Notes: generated from the letters alone by a model not told the origin. Counted from the stretch's first letter, positions 35,767 to 43,436 are shown. The stretch: DNA of 64,000 nucleotides from Anaerolineae bacterium (GCA_020848035.1 JADLAX010000061.1:1-64000), one strand, 5' to 3'. Translations and numbers: made by a program.

Positions 35767-35856
35767 TTAAAACCACTCCGGTTTGATCAGGGCGACAAAC
35801 AGGTAAATTAACAAGAACAGGGCCAGAAAAGCCGAGAATCCATACAACCAGATCAT
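35767..35856 (-). CDS. kdpF: KdpF small subunit (29 aa)
   Basis: MIWLYGFSAFLALFLLIYLF is followed by VALIKPEWF. It is a single transmembrane helix ending in the typical KdpF tail (L-x-x-A-x-x-x-P-E-x-F). KdpF stabilises the KdpABC complex. A longer reading frame exists upstream, but ATG 35856 gives the correct size. It overlaps the stop of the preceding 33-aa ORF by ATGA. Confidence 0.88.
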   Translation of the reverse strand: MIWLYGFSAFLALFLLIYLFVALIKPEWF

Positions 35857-35954
35857 GATTCTGCTCCCGACAGCTTGCTTAAGGCGGTGATCAAGCCAGC
35901 GCTGCCTAAAAAGAAAACGGCCGTCAGCAACAGCAAAAGAAAATCTATAGCCAT
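35853..35954 (-). CDS. 33-aa membrane peptide, first gene of kdp operon
   Basis: Translation begins MAIDFLLLLLTAVFFLGSAG and ends in LITALSKLSGAES: one transmembrane helix with a short polar C-terminus. A strong GGAGG ribosome site lies 6 nt upstream of the ATG, and its TGA overlaps the kdpF ATG, so it is translationally coupled to the pump. I do not know a name for it; it could be an extra small subunit or regulator of KdpFABC, or a leader peptide. It is too short for routine gene calling. Confidence 0.72.
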   Translation of the reverse strand: MAIDFLLLLLTAVFFLGSAGLITALSKLSGAES

Positions 35955-35990
35955 AATTTGCCTCCATTCCAGGAAAATAGATGTTTTGTT

Positions 35991-36099
35991 GTGTAATTGG
36001 CAGAAAGTTTTTCAAAAAAGATTGACGCCAAACCTGCCAATTATTTGAGTAAACCGCACAAAACATGCCCTTTTTCTTCCAATAACTTTGTGCGGTTTA
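35991..36099 (-). promoter_or_regulatory. 109-bp two-hairpin leader element, kdp copy
   Basis: On the operon strand TAAACCGCACAAA pairs perfectly with TTTGTGCGGTTTA (13 bp), and TAATTGGCAG pairs with CTGCCAATTA. It ends 36 nt before the 33-aa ORF that opens the kdp operon. An ungapped copy of the same length lies at 41501-41609 upstream of the second KdpD-like kinase, with about 15 differences in 109 positions, mostly in loops. It may be a shared cis-regulatory RNA/DNA site or a repeat; see findings. Confidence 0.65.
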
Positions 36100-36102
36100 T
36101 TT

Positions 36103-36285
36103 GTAACCGTTCAGTTCTCTGTGGAGCCTGGGCCGCGCCTCGGCGCTTCGCGCCTGGCGCGGCCAAAGATCGAGGGTTTTTTCATTTTTGGGGGTCAAAA
36201 TGACCCCCAAAAGTGAAAAAACCCAAACTTCTTCCCCGCACGGGGCGCGCAGAGCCCTCGTGCGGGATACCAACTGAACGGTTAC
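36103..36285. mobile_element. 183-bp MITE with 14-bp inverted ends and 8-bp target duplication
   Basis: Ends GTAACCGTTCAGTT (36103-36116) and AACTGAACGGTTAC (36272-36285) are perfect inverted repeats. Exact direct repeats GTTTATTT flank it (36095-36102 and 36286-36293). Inside is a 51-bp near-perfect palindrome (36174-36224; 24-bp arms, one mismatch). There is no ORF. GTAA ends with 8-bp duplications are a hallmark of the IS66 family, so it may be a non-autonomous derivative (inference). Confidence 0.8.
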
Positions 36286-36355
36286 GTTTATTTGACTATA
36301 TCGGGAAAATCATCAAGGAAAGCTTTAGGATAAGTCTAAGGATGTAGAGAAAGTA

Positions 36356-36564
36356 TCAAGACAGGTGTTGTTCCAGCCGGTGGGCCATGTCGTTTTGTAG
36401 GGTGAGGGACGGCGTCCAGACAAGGGAGGGTTTGAGGTCGTCCAGCGGGAAAAACAACTGCTGCTGCCGACCCAGCCGAAGGCGCAGCCAGCGCAGGCCA
36501 GATGCAGCGCCGCAAAGGTCCAGGCTTTATCACCCATAATGATCAGCAGTCGAAACTTTTTCAT
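36356..36564 (-). pseudogene. truncated universal stress protein relic
   Basis: The first 24 codons (RLLIIMGDKAWTFAALHLAC) match the start of the intact stress-protein gene at 38732 (RLLLVMSDSAWTSAALHLAC). In another frame the end reads QLFFPLDDLKPSLVWTPSLT and matches that protein's C-terminus (QLLLTLDDLTPSLTWTPSLT). About 90 residues between are missing and the parts are out of frame. It is therefore a deletion-decayed paralogue rather than a real 79-aa protein. Confidence 0.8.
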
Positions 36565-36568
36565 AAAC

Positions 36569-36636
36569 AGCTCCTGTTAGCCTGGTTCAGACCATGCCGA
36601 CACGATAAATGGCATGGGGAACGGCTAACAGGAGCT
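36569..36636 (-). repeat. two-tier hairpin over the ribosome site of the stress-protein relic
   Basis: Arms AGCTCCTGTTAGCC (36569-36582) and GGCTAACAGGAGCT (36623-36636) pair perfectly; inside, CCATGCC pairs with GGCATGG. The AGGAG ribosome site of the relic's start is in the 3' arm on the minus strand. It may also act as the end of the kimA-like transcript. Confidence 0.5.
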
Positions 36637-36725
36637 TACAAGAAATGAAATTAAGTTTGTGTATAGACTGTCAATAAAGGTGACAAATCTAGATCAAGTT
36701 TTGTACCCTATCGGGCAATAGCCTC

Positions 36726-38699
36726 CTAACGCATCTCATTGGACCTGAACAGATTTTGATCCACCGGATGGCCATTCCCGTTTTTTCGCCGTATCTGGTG
36801 TGGGACGATGGTCAGCACCACCCGCTCCAAACCGTTCAGGGCCAGGTTAAAGATGAGGACGCTGTTCTGGTGCAGCATTTGTTCCCAAGCCGTCTCCATG
36901 GCCAGGTGCCCCACCACCACGTGAATAATCGTATCCGGATTTTCCATCAGGAGTTTCTCCACGTAGGTGCGTATGGGCAGGTTAAGCTGCCGGTAAGGTG
37001 AGGGCACCACCACCAACTGACCTTCGCCGATAATCGCATTCCATTGGGCCAGGACCTTACTGGCTTTTTCTGGATTAATGCCAATGTGCACCGCATGCCA
37101 CGGATGGTTAAGCGATTTGGCAAAATTGACCAGTTCCAGCGTGCCAGAGTGAACCCCATCTACCAGCACCAATGTTTGCACAGGATGAGTGGTCACATCA
37201 TAGTGGTGGCTGTCCAGGTGCAGATTACGCGCCACGGCCTTGTAATGATGGTGAACCCGGAAGAAAGCAAACACCAACACCGGAATGAGCAAAATGACAA
37301 ACCAGGCACCAGACGTGAACTTGGTGATGGCAAAGATGAGCATGACAATACCGGTGCAGACGGCACCAAAGGCACTGATGACCAACTTCCAGCGCCAGTG
37401 GCGATCGTACTCCATCACGGTTTCCAGGCCTTGGACCTTTTCGCCGGGCTGCAAACGGCCGATTTTGCGCAGCCGCACCACCATACCCGATTGCGAAATG
37501 GTGAAGCTGAGAAACACGCCAATGGCGTACAGAGGAATCAGCGCCGTGGTGCGGGCATCCATCACAATCACCAGCAGCGAGGCCATGACCGCCAGGGTAA
37601 TAATGCCCCAGTTGAAGACCAAACGGCCGCCGCGATAGGTCAGCTGGCGCGGCAAAAAGCCATCACCGGCGTGCAGCGCCGCCAGTCGGGGGAAATCGGC
37701 ATAGCTGGTGTTGGCCGCCATGAGCAAAATCAGGGCGGTACCGGCCACGATGGCCAGGTAGAGTATGCTGCCATCCCCATACACCACCCGCCCCAGCTGA
37801 GAAATCACTGTTTCCGCTTCGCTGGGCAGCGCCTGAATCTGGTGCGCCAGGAAGGTGATCGTGAGAAAAATGGAAATTAGAATACCGCTCATCCATTGCA
37901 AGGTAACGGCCGCATTGTGGCTGGTAGGCTCCTTAAACGCGGTAATCCCATTAGAAATCGCTTCGATGCCGGTCAGCGCGGCCGAACCGCTAGAAAAAGC
38001 GCGCAAAATGAGGAACAGCGTCAACGCCTCCACCGCGCCGGTTTCCATCATTTCCACACCAGTCACCACGCCCAGGGTCCCCGTAAAATAGCGAAACATG
38101 CCTACCACAAGCGTCAGCAGCATGGTACCCAGGAAAAAGTAGGTGGGGATGGCAAACACGGTGCCGCTTTCCTTCACGCCGCGCAGGTTCACCAGGGTCA
38201 TCACCAGAATGACCAGCAGGGCCATCTCCACGCGAAACGGCAGCAAGGCGGGAAACGCCGAGACGATTTGGGCCACACCCGAAGAAACACTCACGGCAAC
38301 GGTCAGGATGTAATCGGTTAGCAGCGCACCACCGGCAACCTGAGCCGCCACTTCGCCCAGGTTGTCCCGCGCCACGATGTAGGCACCACCGCCGTTGGGG
38401 TAAGCATAAATCGTCTGGCGATAAGAAATCGTCACGATGGTTAGCAGCACGGCAATGGCAATAGAAAGTGGAATCGAAATCCCCAGAATGGCGCTGCTCG
38501 TACCGGCCAGGGCCAAAATGAAGAGAATCTCCTCGGTGGCATACGCGGTGGAAGAAAGTGCATCGGAGGCAAAAACAGCCAGGCCAATGATGCGGTTCAC
38601 TTTTTGATGTTCCAGGTCGCGGGTGGCAATGGGCTTCCCAAAGAGAAAGTGAGAGAGAGAAAAGCGCGATGGCTTTTGCGGTGATGAAATATTGTCCAT
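36726..38699 (-). CDS. KimA-like (APC/KUP superfamily) potassium permease
   Basis: A 657-aa membrane protein with about twelve transmembrane helices (about 35-460) and a C-terminal cytoplasmic domain (about 480-640). The N-terminus GKPIATRDLEHQKVNRIIGL and FASDALSSTAYATEEILF closely resemble Bacillus KimA/YdaO, a high-affinity proton-coupled potassium importer controlled by c-di-AMP. Neighbours are a universal stress protein gene 32 nt upstream, a KdpDE-like pair, and the kdp operon, which fit a potassium role. Other amino-acid/polyamine APC permeases are the alternative. Confidence 0.8.
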   Translation of the reverse strand: MDNISSPQKPSRFSLSHFLFGKPIATRDLEHQKVNRIIGLAVFASDALSSTAYATEEILFILALAGTSSAILGISIPLSIAIAVLLTIVTISYRQTIYAYPNGGGAYIVARDNLGEVAAQVAGGALLTDYILTVAVSVSSGVAQIVSAFPALLPFRVEMALLVILVMTLVNLRGVKESGTVFAIPTYFFLGTMLLTLVVGMFRYFTGTLGVVTGVEMMETGAVEALTLFLILRAFSSGSAALTGIEAISNGITAFKEPTSHNAAVTLQWMSGILISIFLTITFLAHQIQALPSEAETVISQLGRVVYGDGSILYLAIVAGTALILLMAANTSYADFPRLAALHAGDGFLPRQLTYRGGRLVFNWGIITLAVMASLLVIVMDARTTALIPLYAIGVFLSFTISQSGMVVRLRKIGRLQPGEKVQGLETVMEYDRHWRWKLVISAFGAVCTGIVMLIFAITKFTSGAWFVILLIPVLVFAFFRVHHHYKAVARNLHLDSHHYDVTTHPVQTLVLVDGVHSGTLELVNFAKSLNHPWHAVHIGINPEKASKVLAQWNAIIGEGQLVVVPSPYRQLNLPIRTYVEKLLMENPDTIIHVVVGHLAMETAWEQMLHQNSVLIFNLALNGLERVVLTIVPHQIRRKNGNGHPVDQNLFRSNEMR

Positions 38700-38731
38700 T
38701 TAATTGTTCCAGTTCCTCATGGCAAATGAGG

Positions 38732-39238
38732 CTAATGAATGTGGTGGCGATCCAATTGGACGGCCAGATCATGCTGCATGGTCAGCGATGGGGTCCAGGT
38801 GAGAGATGGGGTCAGGTCATCCAGGGTGAGCAGCAGCTGGTTTTGCCGGGCCAGTTGGTGATGCAGCAGCCAGCGGCGGATGTGGTGCCAATACGGCACG
38901 GTGGTTGGCGAAATGTGGGCGATAACGGCCGTCACCATCAAATCCTCAGCCGCCCCCACCAGCGCATGCCAATAATTGGCATACTGGCACAGCTCAATCT
39001 GCAAGGAGACGCCGTAATCTTCGGCCGTGGCCGTCATGTCGTTCAGGGCAGCGGCATCGTCGGCGGTGAAGTTTAAGCTACCCGCCGCCGTGCCCAGCAG
39101 CACCGGGTGGCGCACCGGCACCATTTTTAGCAGCACAATGTCCGTCTGGCGGCGGCGGGCCATGGCGCAGGCCAGGTGCAGCGCCGCCGAAGTCCAGGCG
39201 GAATCACTCATCACAAGCAGCAGTCGAGATTGGCTCAC
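38732..39238 (-). CDS. universal stress protein (UspA-like)
   Basis: A 168-aa soluble protein with a UspA-type N-terminal strand-helix (SRLLLVMSDSAWTSAALHLA) and a later region TAVIAHISPTTVPYWHHIRR. The G-x2-G-x9-G ATP-binding motif is not clear, so it may not bind ATP in the usual way. GTG 39238 preceded by AGGAGG is preferred over the in-frame ATG at 39259. It is followed by the KimA-like permease after 32 nt, suggesting one transcript. Stress proteins often partner cation transporters. Confidence 0.7.
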   Translation of the reverse strand: MSQSRLLLVMSDSAWTSAALHLACAMARRRQTDIVLLKMVPVRHPVLLGTAAGSLNFTADDAAALNDMTATAEDYGVSLQIELCQYANYWHALVGAAEDLMVTAVIAHISPTTVPYWHHIRRWLLHHQLARQNQLLLTLDDLTPSLTWTPSLTMQHDLAVQLDRHHIH

Positions 39239-39401
39239 AGCACGCCTCCTCATAAGCATCCGTTAAACCACAGCGTTCACTTGCTGTGGCAAGACAGAGC
39301 TTATCGTGACGGCCGTAAAAATTGTGTCAGGTGAAATCCAGGCCGGGTTAAGTTTGTGTCAAGAAAAGCCAGGGGGGATTAAGGAATTATCAAGCAGAGC
39401 A

Positions 39402-40094
39402 TCAGGCAACGTCCACAAACCGGTAGCCAATGCCCGGCTCATTGAGGATGTACCGGATGTTGGCGGCAGGGTCTTCGCCCAGTTTTTTGCGGATCTGGTT
39501 GATGTAAATGCGCACGTAGTGGGTCATCTCGGCGTAGTCAGGCCCCCACACTTTGCTGAGGATGGTGCGATGGGTCATCAGCTGGCCGGGATGGGTGGCC
39601 AGCAGGCACAGCACATCATATTCGATGGGGGTGAGGTGGACCTCTTCATCCCCCACGGTGACCAGGTGTTTGGCCAGATCGATCTTCAAAGCGCCGGTCA
39701 CAAGGGTGGCCGTGGGGCTGGTAGCTGGCTCGCGTACCACCCGCCGCAGCACCGCCTGAATGCGCGCCTTCAATTCTTCCATGCTGAACGGTTTGGTCAG
39801 GTAATCATCAGCCCCGGCGTTAAGCGCCTGTACTTTAGACCGCTCATCTCCTCGCACCGAAAGCATGATGATGGGGAGCTGGCTCCACTGGCGCAGCCGC
39901 TGGCACACTTCCAGGCCATCGATGCCGCTGCCCAGGGCGATGTCTAACACCAGCAAATCCGGTTGGTACAGGCGAACGGCCGTTAACGCTTCTTCCCCGT
40001 TTGCGGCCGTTTCCACCGCATACCCGTGCCCGATCAGGCCCGTTTGCAGCAGTTTGCGTATTTGTGGTTCATCATCCACGATCAGAATTCGCAT
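39402..40094 (-). CDS. KdpE-like OmpR-family response regulator (second copy)
   Basis: A 230-aa regulator: receiver domain with VDDE and phospho-acceptor Asp in LLVLDIALGSGIDG, Lys in DYLTKPFSMEEL, and a winged-helix output domain (about 130-228, LTPIEYDVLCLL and GIGYRFVDVA). It overlaps the kinase gene upstream by 23 bp, so they form a pair. Its 163-nt downstream spacer leads to the stress protein and KimA-like genes, its likely targets. It is a paralogue of the KdpE at 27663, not identical. Confidence 0.88.
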   Translation of the reverse strand: MRILIVDDEPQIRKLLQTGLIGHGYAVETAANGEEALTAVRLYQPDLLVLDIALGSGIDGLEVCQRLRQWSQLPIIMLSVRGDERSKVQALNAGADDYLTKPFSMEELKARIQAVLRRVVREPATSPTATLVTGALKIDLAKHLVTVGDEEVHLTPIEYDVLCLLATHPGQLMTHRTILSKVWGPDYAEMTHYVRIYINQIRKKLGEDPAANIRYILNEPGIGYRFVDVA

Positions 40095-41487
40095 CAGGTT
40101 CTTCCGTCAGGGGTAAACGCGGCATGGCCATGACAAAGGTTGCCCCACCGCCAGGGGTATCTTCCACCCAGATACGCCCCTGGTGTGCCAGCACAATGCC
40201 CTCGCTAATGGCCAGCCCCAGGCCAACCTGCCCGTTATCACCCCGATAAAATGGTTCCATAATGTGCGCCTTTTCCTCGGCTGCAATGGTCGGGCCATGA
40301 TTCACCACCAGCAGGCGCACGGCCTGGTCATCAAAATCGCCACGAATTTCCACCTGGCTGGTGGGCGGCTCGTAGCGCAGCGCATTATTGGTAATGTTGC
40401 TCAAGGCTTGCAGCATCAACCCCTGATCGCAGCGGACCAGCGGCATCTGCTCGGGAAAGTCCAGCCGGATGCGGGTGGCATGGTTCGACTGCCACACTTT
40501 GGCCGCCACATCCCCGGCAATCTCCGAAAAATCGGCCCAATCTTCGTGCAGCTTCAAGGCCCCTGCCTGCAAGCGAGACATCTCCAACAAATTTCCTACC
40601 AGCTGGTCCAGGGCGTCGGCTGCCTGTTCAATCACCCGCGTCATTTCCTGTTTTTCAGCCACAGAAATTTGCTCACGCAGGGATAGTAAATTGCTGGCGG
40701 CCGTTTTTATGATGGTGATCGGGGTGCGCAAATCGTGGGAAACGGCATGCAGCAGTGTTGTCTTCAAGCGGTCCGCCTCTTCAATCGCCCGGCTGCGCTG
40801 CACGTCTTCCGCCAGATCGATGCGCTGCAGCGCCATGGCGGCCTGCACCACGCAGGCCATCAAAAAGCGCCGCTGTCCTTCTGCTGGCGGCTCGGCAAAG
40901 TTGGCACAAAACGTGCCATAAATCTGCTCCTTTGTGCCGATCAAGAGGTAAATGGTTGTCTGACGGCCGTCTGCGGGCACGCTTTCCACCGCAGGCAAAA
41001 CAACGCAAGAAAGGATGGGCAGGTTTTCCTCCACCACCGTTTGCAATGTCTGGTAAATTTCTTCCCGATCATTCAGGCGGTTGAAGGCACTGCTTAATTC
41101 GTAGAGAATGTTTTGCTCACTGGCCCGATGATGGGCCATTTCCGCCTGCCGCCGGGCATAAGCGGCCAGCTGCCCGGTTATGAGGGCCACCAGCAGAAAA
41201 ATGAACAGGTCAATCAATTCTCTGGGGTCTTTGACGGTGAGGGTGTAGTACGGCCGTATCAAAAAAAAGTTAAAGCAGAAAAAGCTGACAAACGCAGCCA
41301 CCAGCGAAGGTGTGGTGCCCAGCCAGGCCGCCACCACCAGCGTCAGCAGCAGGTAAATCAGCGAAAAGTTGGCCAGCGTCAGGGCGTCCCGAATGCGCCA
41401 CAGCGGCAGGGTGACCAGGAGAACCAGCCCGGCGGCGGCGCTGGAAAGCAGCAGGATACGAATGGGAAGCGGTTTTTTGAAAAACAT
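40072..41487 (-). CDS. KdpD-like sensor kinase lacking the N-terminal KdpD domain
   Basis: A 471-aa histidine kinase corresponding to the C-terminal half of KdpD: four packed transmembrane helices (DUF4118, about 10-110), a GAF-like region (about 135-250), HisKA (LLHAVSHDLRTPITII) and HATPase (NITNNALRYEPP, GDNGQVGLGLAISEG). It lacks the KdpD ATP-binding and stress-protein domains, though a stress protein is encoded separately two genes away. ATG 41487 is chosen; the longer frame to 41550 would run through the conserved leader element. Likely senses potassium or membrane state. Confidence 0.87.
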   Translation of the reverse strand: MFFKKPLPIRILLLSSAAAGLVLLVTLPLWRIRDALTLANFSLIYLLLTLVVAAWLGTTPSLVAAFVSFFCFNFFLIRPYYTLTVKDPRELIDLFIFLLVALITGQLAAYARRQAEMAHHRASEQNILYELSSAFNRLNDREEIYQTLQTVVEENLPILSCVVLPAVESVPADGRQTTIYLLIGTKEQIYGTFCANFAEPPAEGQRRFLMACVVQAAMALQRIDLAEDVQRSRAIEEADRLKTTLLHAVSHDLRTPITIIKTAASNLLSLREQISVAEKQEMTRVIEQAADALDQLVGNLLEMSRLQAGALKLHEDWADFSEIAGDVAAKVWQSNHATRIRLDFPEQMPLVRCDQGLMLQALSNITNNALRYEPPTSQVEIRGDFDDQAVRLLVVNHGPTIAAEEKAHIMEPFYRGDNGQVGLGLAISEGIVLAHQGRIWVEDTPGGGATFVMAMPRLPLTEEPDANSDRG

Positions 41488-41500
41488 CTTAGGTCCGTCC

Positions 41501-41609
41501 GTGTAATTGGCAGAAAGTTTTTCAAAATAAATGAGCGTGGAATCTGCCAATTACTTGAGTAAACCGCACAAAAATGGCGCTTTTTCTTCCAAAAACTTTG
41601 TGCGGTTTA
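41501..41609 (-). promoter_or_regulatory. 109-bp two-hairpin leader element, second-kinase copy
   Basis: Same two hairpins as at 35991-36099, here with perfect 13-bp (TAAACCGCACAAA/TTTGTGCGGTTTA) and 12-bp (GTAATTGGCAGA/TCTGCCAATTAC) stems. It ends 13 nt before the kinase ATG. A promoter lies just upstream, so the element would be transcribed as the 5' leader. Confidence 0.65.
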
Positions 41610-41648
41610 CTCGGTAAACCGCGAAAGTGTAGGGCGGTTTCCTCCCGT

Positions 41649-41678
41649 ATTCTATCCAGGCGAGGGGTAACGGTACAA
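41649..41678 (-). promoter_or_regulatory. candidate promoter for second KdpDE-like operon
   Basis: On the minus strand TTGTAC (41673-41678), 18-nt spacer, TAGAAT (41649-41654). The -10 is good and the -35 is weak. The predicted leader of about 150 nt contains the whole 109-bp element. Confidence 0.45.
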
Positions 41679-41705
41679 GCAACGGCCGTAACCCTGAACA
41701 ATCCA

Positions 41706-41733
41706 TTGCCACAAAACGGCGCAGGACTATAAT
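41706..41733 (+). promoter_or_regulatory. sigma70-type promoter for mgtE
   Basis: TTGCCA (41706-41711), 16-nt spacer, TATAAT (41728-41733). Start near 41740 gives a leader of about 200 nt, long enough for the structured region described next. Confidence 0.65.
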
Positions 41734-41739
41734 TCCAGC

Positions 41740-41943
41740 GACTGAGCGCAGGCTCGGTTAAGATTGTTAGTTGCCTTCGCAAAGGTATGTTACAAGACTC
41801 ATTTTAGTGAGCCGAATAAGGATTATGAACGAATCTTCTGAGCCTGGCGGTAAGCCCAAACAACTGCCAGACCCGTCAACCAAATAACTTCCCCTGGTTA
41901 GACGGTCCTAATCGCCTCCGGGGGACCAACCTGGAGGTGTTCC
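41740..41943 (+). promoter_or_regulatory. structured mgtE 5' leader with sequestered ribosome site (riboswitch candidate)
   Basis: Successive helices can be drawn: CTGGCGGT/ACTGCCAG (41844-41870), ACCCGTC/GACGGT enclosing AACCA/TGGTT (41871-41906), and CGCCTCC/GGAGGTG (41913-41939). The last buries the Shine-Dalgarno GGAGG, 6 nt before the mgtE ATG. An alternative GGTCC/GGACC helix (41905-41909 with 41923-41927) competes with the second helix. I do not see the M-box consensus, so the class is unassigned. Confidence 0.5.
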
Positions 41944-43293
41944 ATGTTGCCAACAACGCTTGATGATGTGTTGGTGCGCGTGCGTGCCCGACTGGAGCAA
42001 GATGATGTTTCTGGGGCGGTCGCGCTGGTTGAAGCGCTGCGGCCGCCAGACCAGGCGGACCTGTTTGCTGAACTCGATCCGGCCGCCCAAACCACCCTGC
42101 TGCCAAAACTTGACCCTGGCGATTCGGCCGACATTCTGGAAGAGCTGGAAGATGACGCAGCGGCCCGGCTGATCGACGGGCTGAGCGACGCTGAGCGGGC
42201 CAGAATTGTGGATGAAATGGAGCCGGATGAGGCGGCGGACCTGTTGGCCGAGCTGAACCAGGCCCAGGTGGATGCCATTCTGTCGCGGCTGGAAGATCCG
42301 AATGAGGTACGGCCGTTGCTGGTTCATCCCAAAGACAGCGCGGGCGGCCTGATGACCTCGTCACACCTGGCGCTGCGGCGGCGAATGACCGTGGCCGATG
42401 CCCTGGCCACCATTCGTACCCTCAAGCCGGATTCTGAAGAAATTTACCATTTGTTTGTGGTGGACCAACACGGCCGTTTGTGTGGTGACATCACCTTCCG
42501 CCAGCTGGTAATGGCCGATGCCCATGCCCTGCTGGGCGATGTCATGAACCCGGAAGTCATTTCGGTACCCGTGGGCGTCGATCAGGAAGAGGTGGCCCAC
42601 CTGGTGGCGCGCTACGACCTGCTGGCTCTGCCCGTGGTCGACGAAATCGGGCTGTTGATGGGCGTCATCACGGTAGACGACGTCATCGACGTCCTGGTCG
42701 AAGAAGCCACCGAAGACATCCAACGGCTGGGCGCGACCGAGCCATTAGACAAGCCGTACCTGGAAAGCACGCCGCTCACCGTTTTTCGCAAGCGCATTGG
42801 CTGGCTGCTGCTCCTGTTTGTCACCGAAACGCTCACCGGCACGGTGCTGCGCCACTTTGAAGCGGCCCTGTCAACCGTCGTTTCCCTGGCCTTTTTTATC
42901 CCGCTGCTCATTGGCACGGGGGGCAATGCCGGTTCACAAACCACCAGCACCATCATTCGCGCCCTGGCCCTGGGCGAAATGGACAAAAAAAACCTGCTCA
43001 AACCGCTCTGGCACGAGCTAAAAGTGGGTTTCATTTTGGGGCTGGGCATGGGCATTGTGGCCTATGTGCGAGCGCTGCTCTGGCACACCGGCAGCGGCGT
43101 GGCGCTCACCGTGTCGCTAACCATCTTTGTCATTGTGCTCTGGGCCAACGTTCTGGGGGCTGTGCTGCCGCTGCTGGCGCACAAGCTCAAAATTGACCCG
43201 ACCGTGGTTTCTGGCCCGGCCATGACCACGCTGGTAGACGCCACCGGCCTGTTCATCTACTTCACCGTGGCGGGCATTGTGTTAAGCCTGTAG
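41944..43293 (+). CDS. mgtE: MgtE-family magnesium channel/transporter
   Basis: A 449-aa protein with the complete MgtE layout: an acidic helical N domain (about 10-130) rich in D/E-A-A-D-L-L patterns, a pair of CBS domains (about 135-255), a connecting helix, and five transmembrane helices (about 275-448). The pore region has PLLIGTGGNAGSQTTS and the final helix DATGLFIYF. MgtE lets magnesium in and is closed by magnesium bound between the N and CBS domains. It has its own promoter and a structured leader and stands apart from the potassium genes, which are on the other strand. Confidence 0.95.
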   Translation: MLPTTLDDVLVRVRARLEQDDVSGAVALVEALRPPDQADLFAELDPAAQTTLLPKLDPGDSADILEELEDDAAARLIDGLSDAERARIVDEMEPDEAADLLAELNQAQVDAILSRLEDPNEVRPLLVHPKDSAGGLMTSSHLALRRRMTVADALATIRTLKPDSEEIYHLFVVDQHGRLCGDITFRQLVMADAHALLGDVMNPEVISVPVGVDQEEVAHLVARYDLLALPVVDEIGLLMGVITVDDVIDVLVEEATEDIQRLGATEPLDKPYLESTPLTVFRKRIGWLLLLFVTETLTGTVLRHFEAALSTVVSLAFFIPLLIGTGGNAGSQTTSTIIRALALGEMDKKNLLKPLWHELKVGFILGLGMGIVAYVRALLWHTGSGVALTVSLTIFVIVLWANVLGAVLPLLAHKLKIDPTVVSGPAMTTLVDATGLFIYFTVAGIVLSL

Positions 43294-43305
43294 GAAATAA
43301 GGCCG

Positions 43306-43363
43306 CAAGTGGCAAGTTTGGCGGCAATGCCTTTTGGCCACCCTTGCGCCAAACTGCCACTTG
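43306..43363 (+). terminator. long hairpin after mgtE, possible terminator or repeat
   Basis: CAAGTGGCAAGTTTGGCG pairs with CGCCAAACTGCCACTTG with one bulge, 23-nt loop, 12 nt after the mgtE stop. No strong U-tract follows, so it may be a dispersed repeat or a Rho-assisted end. Confidence 0.4.
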
Positions 43364-43436
43364 TCATTCCTTTGCCGGCTACCGTGCGCCCTATACGCGG
43401 CAAAAAAGCAAGCTTCCCCAAACTTCCAACATCTGC

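Noticed and set aside
36726-38699. Ordinary amino-acid permease
   Set aside because: The N-terminal pattern, size with C-terminal domain and potassium-gene neighbours fit KimA better, though not proven.
41740-41943. M-box (Mg2+) riboswitch assignment
   Set aside because: The conserved M-box core words are not visible; only position and helices fit, so the class is left open.
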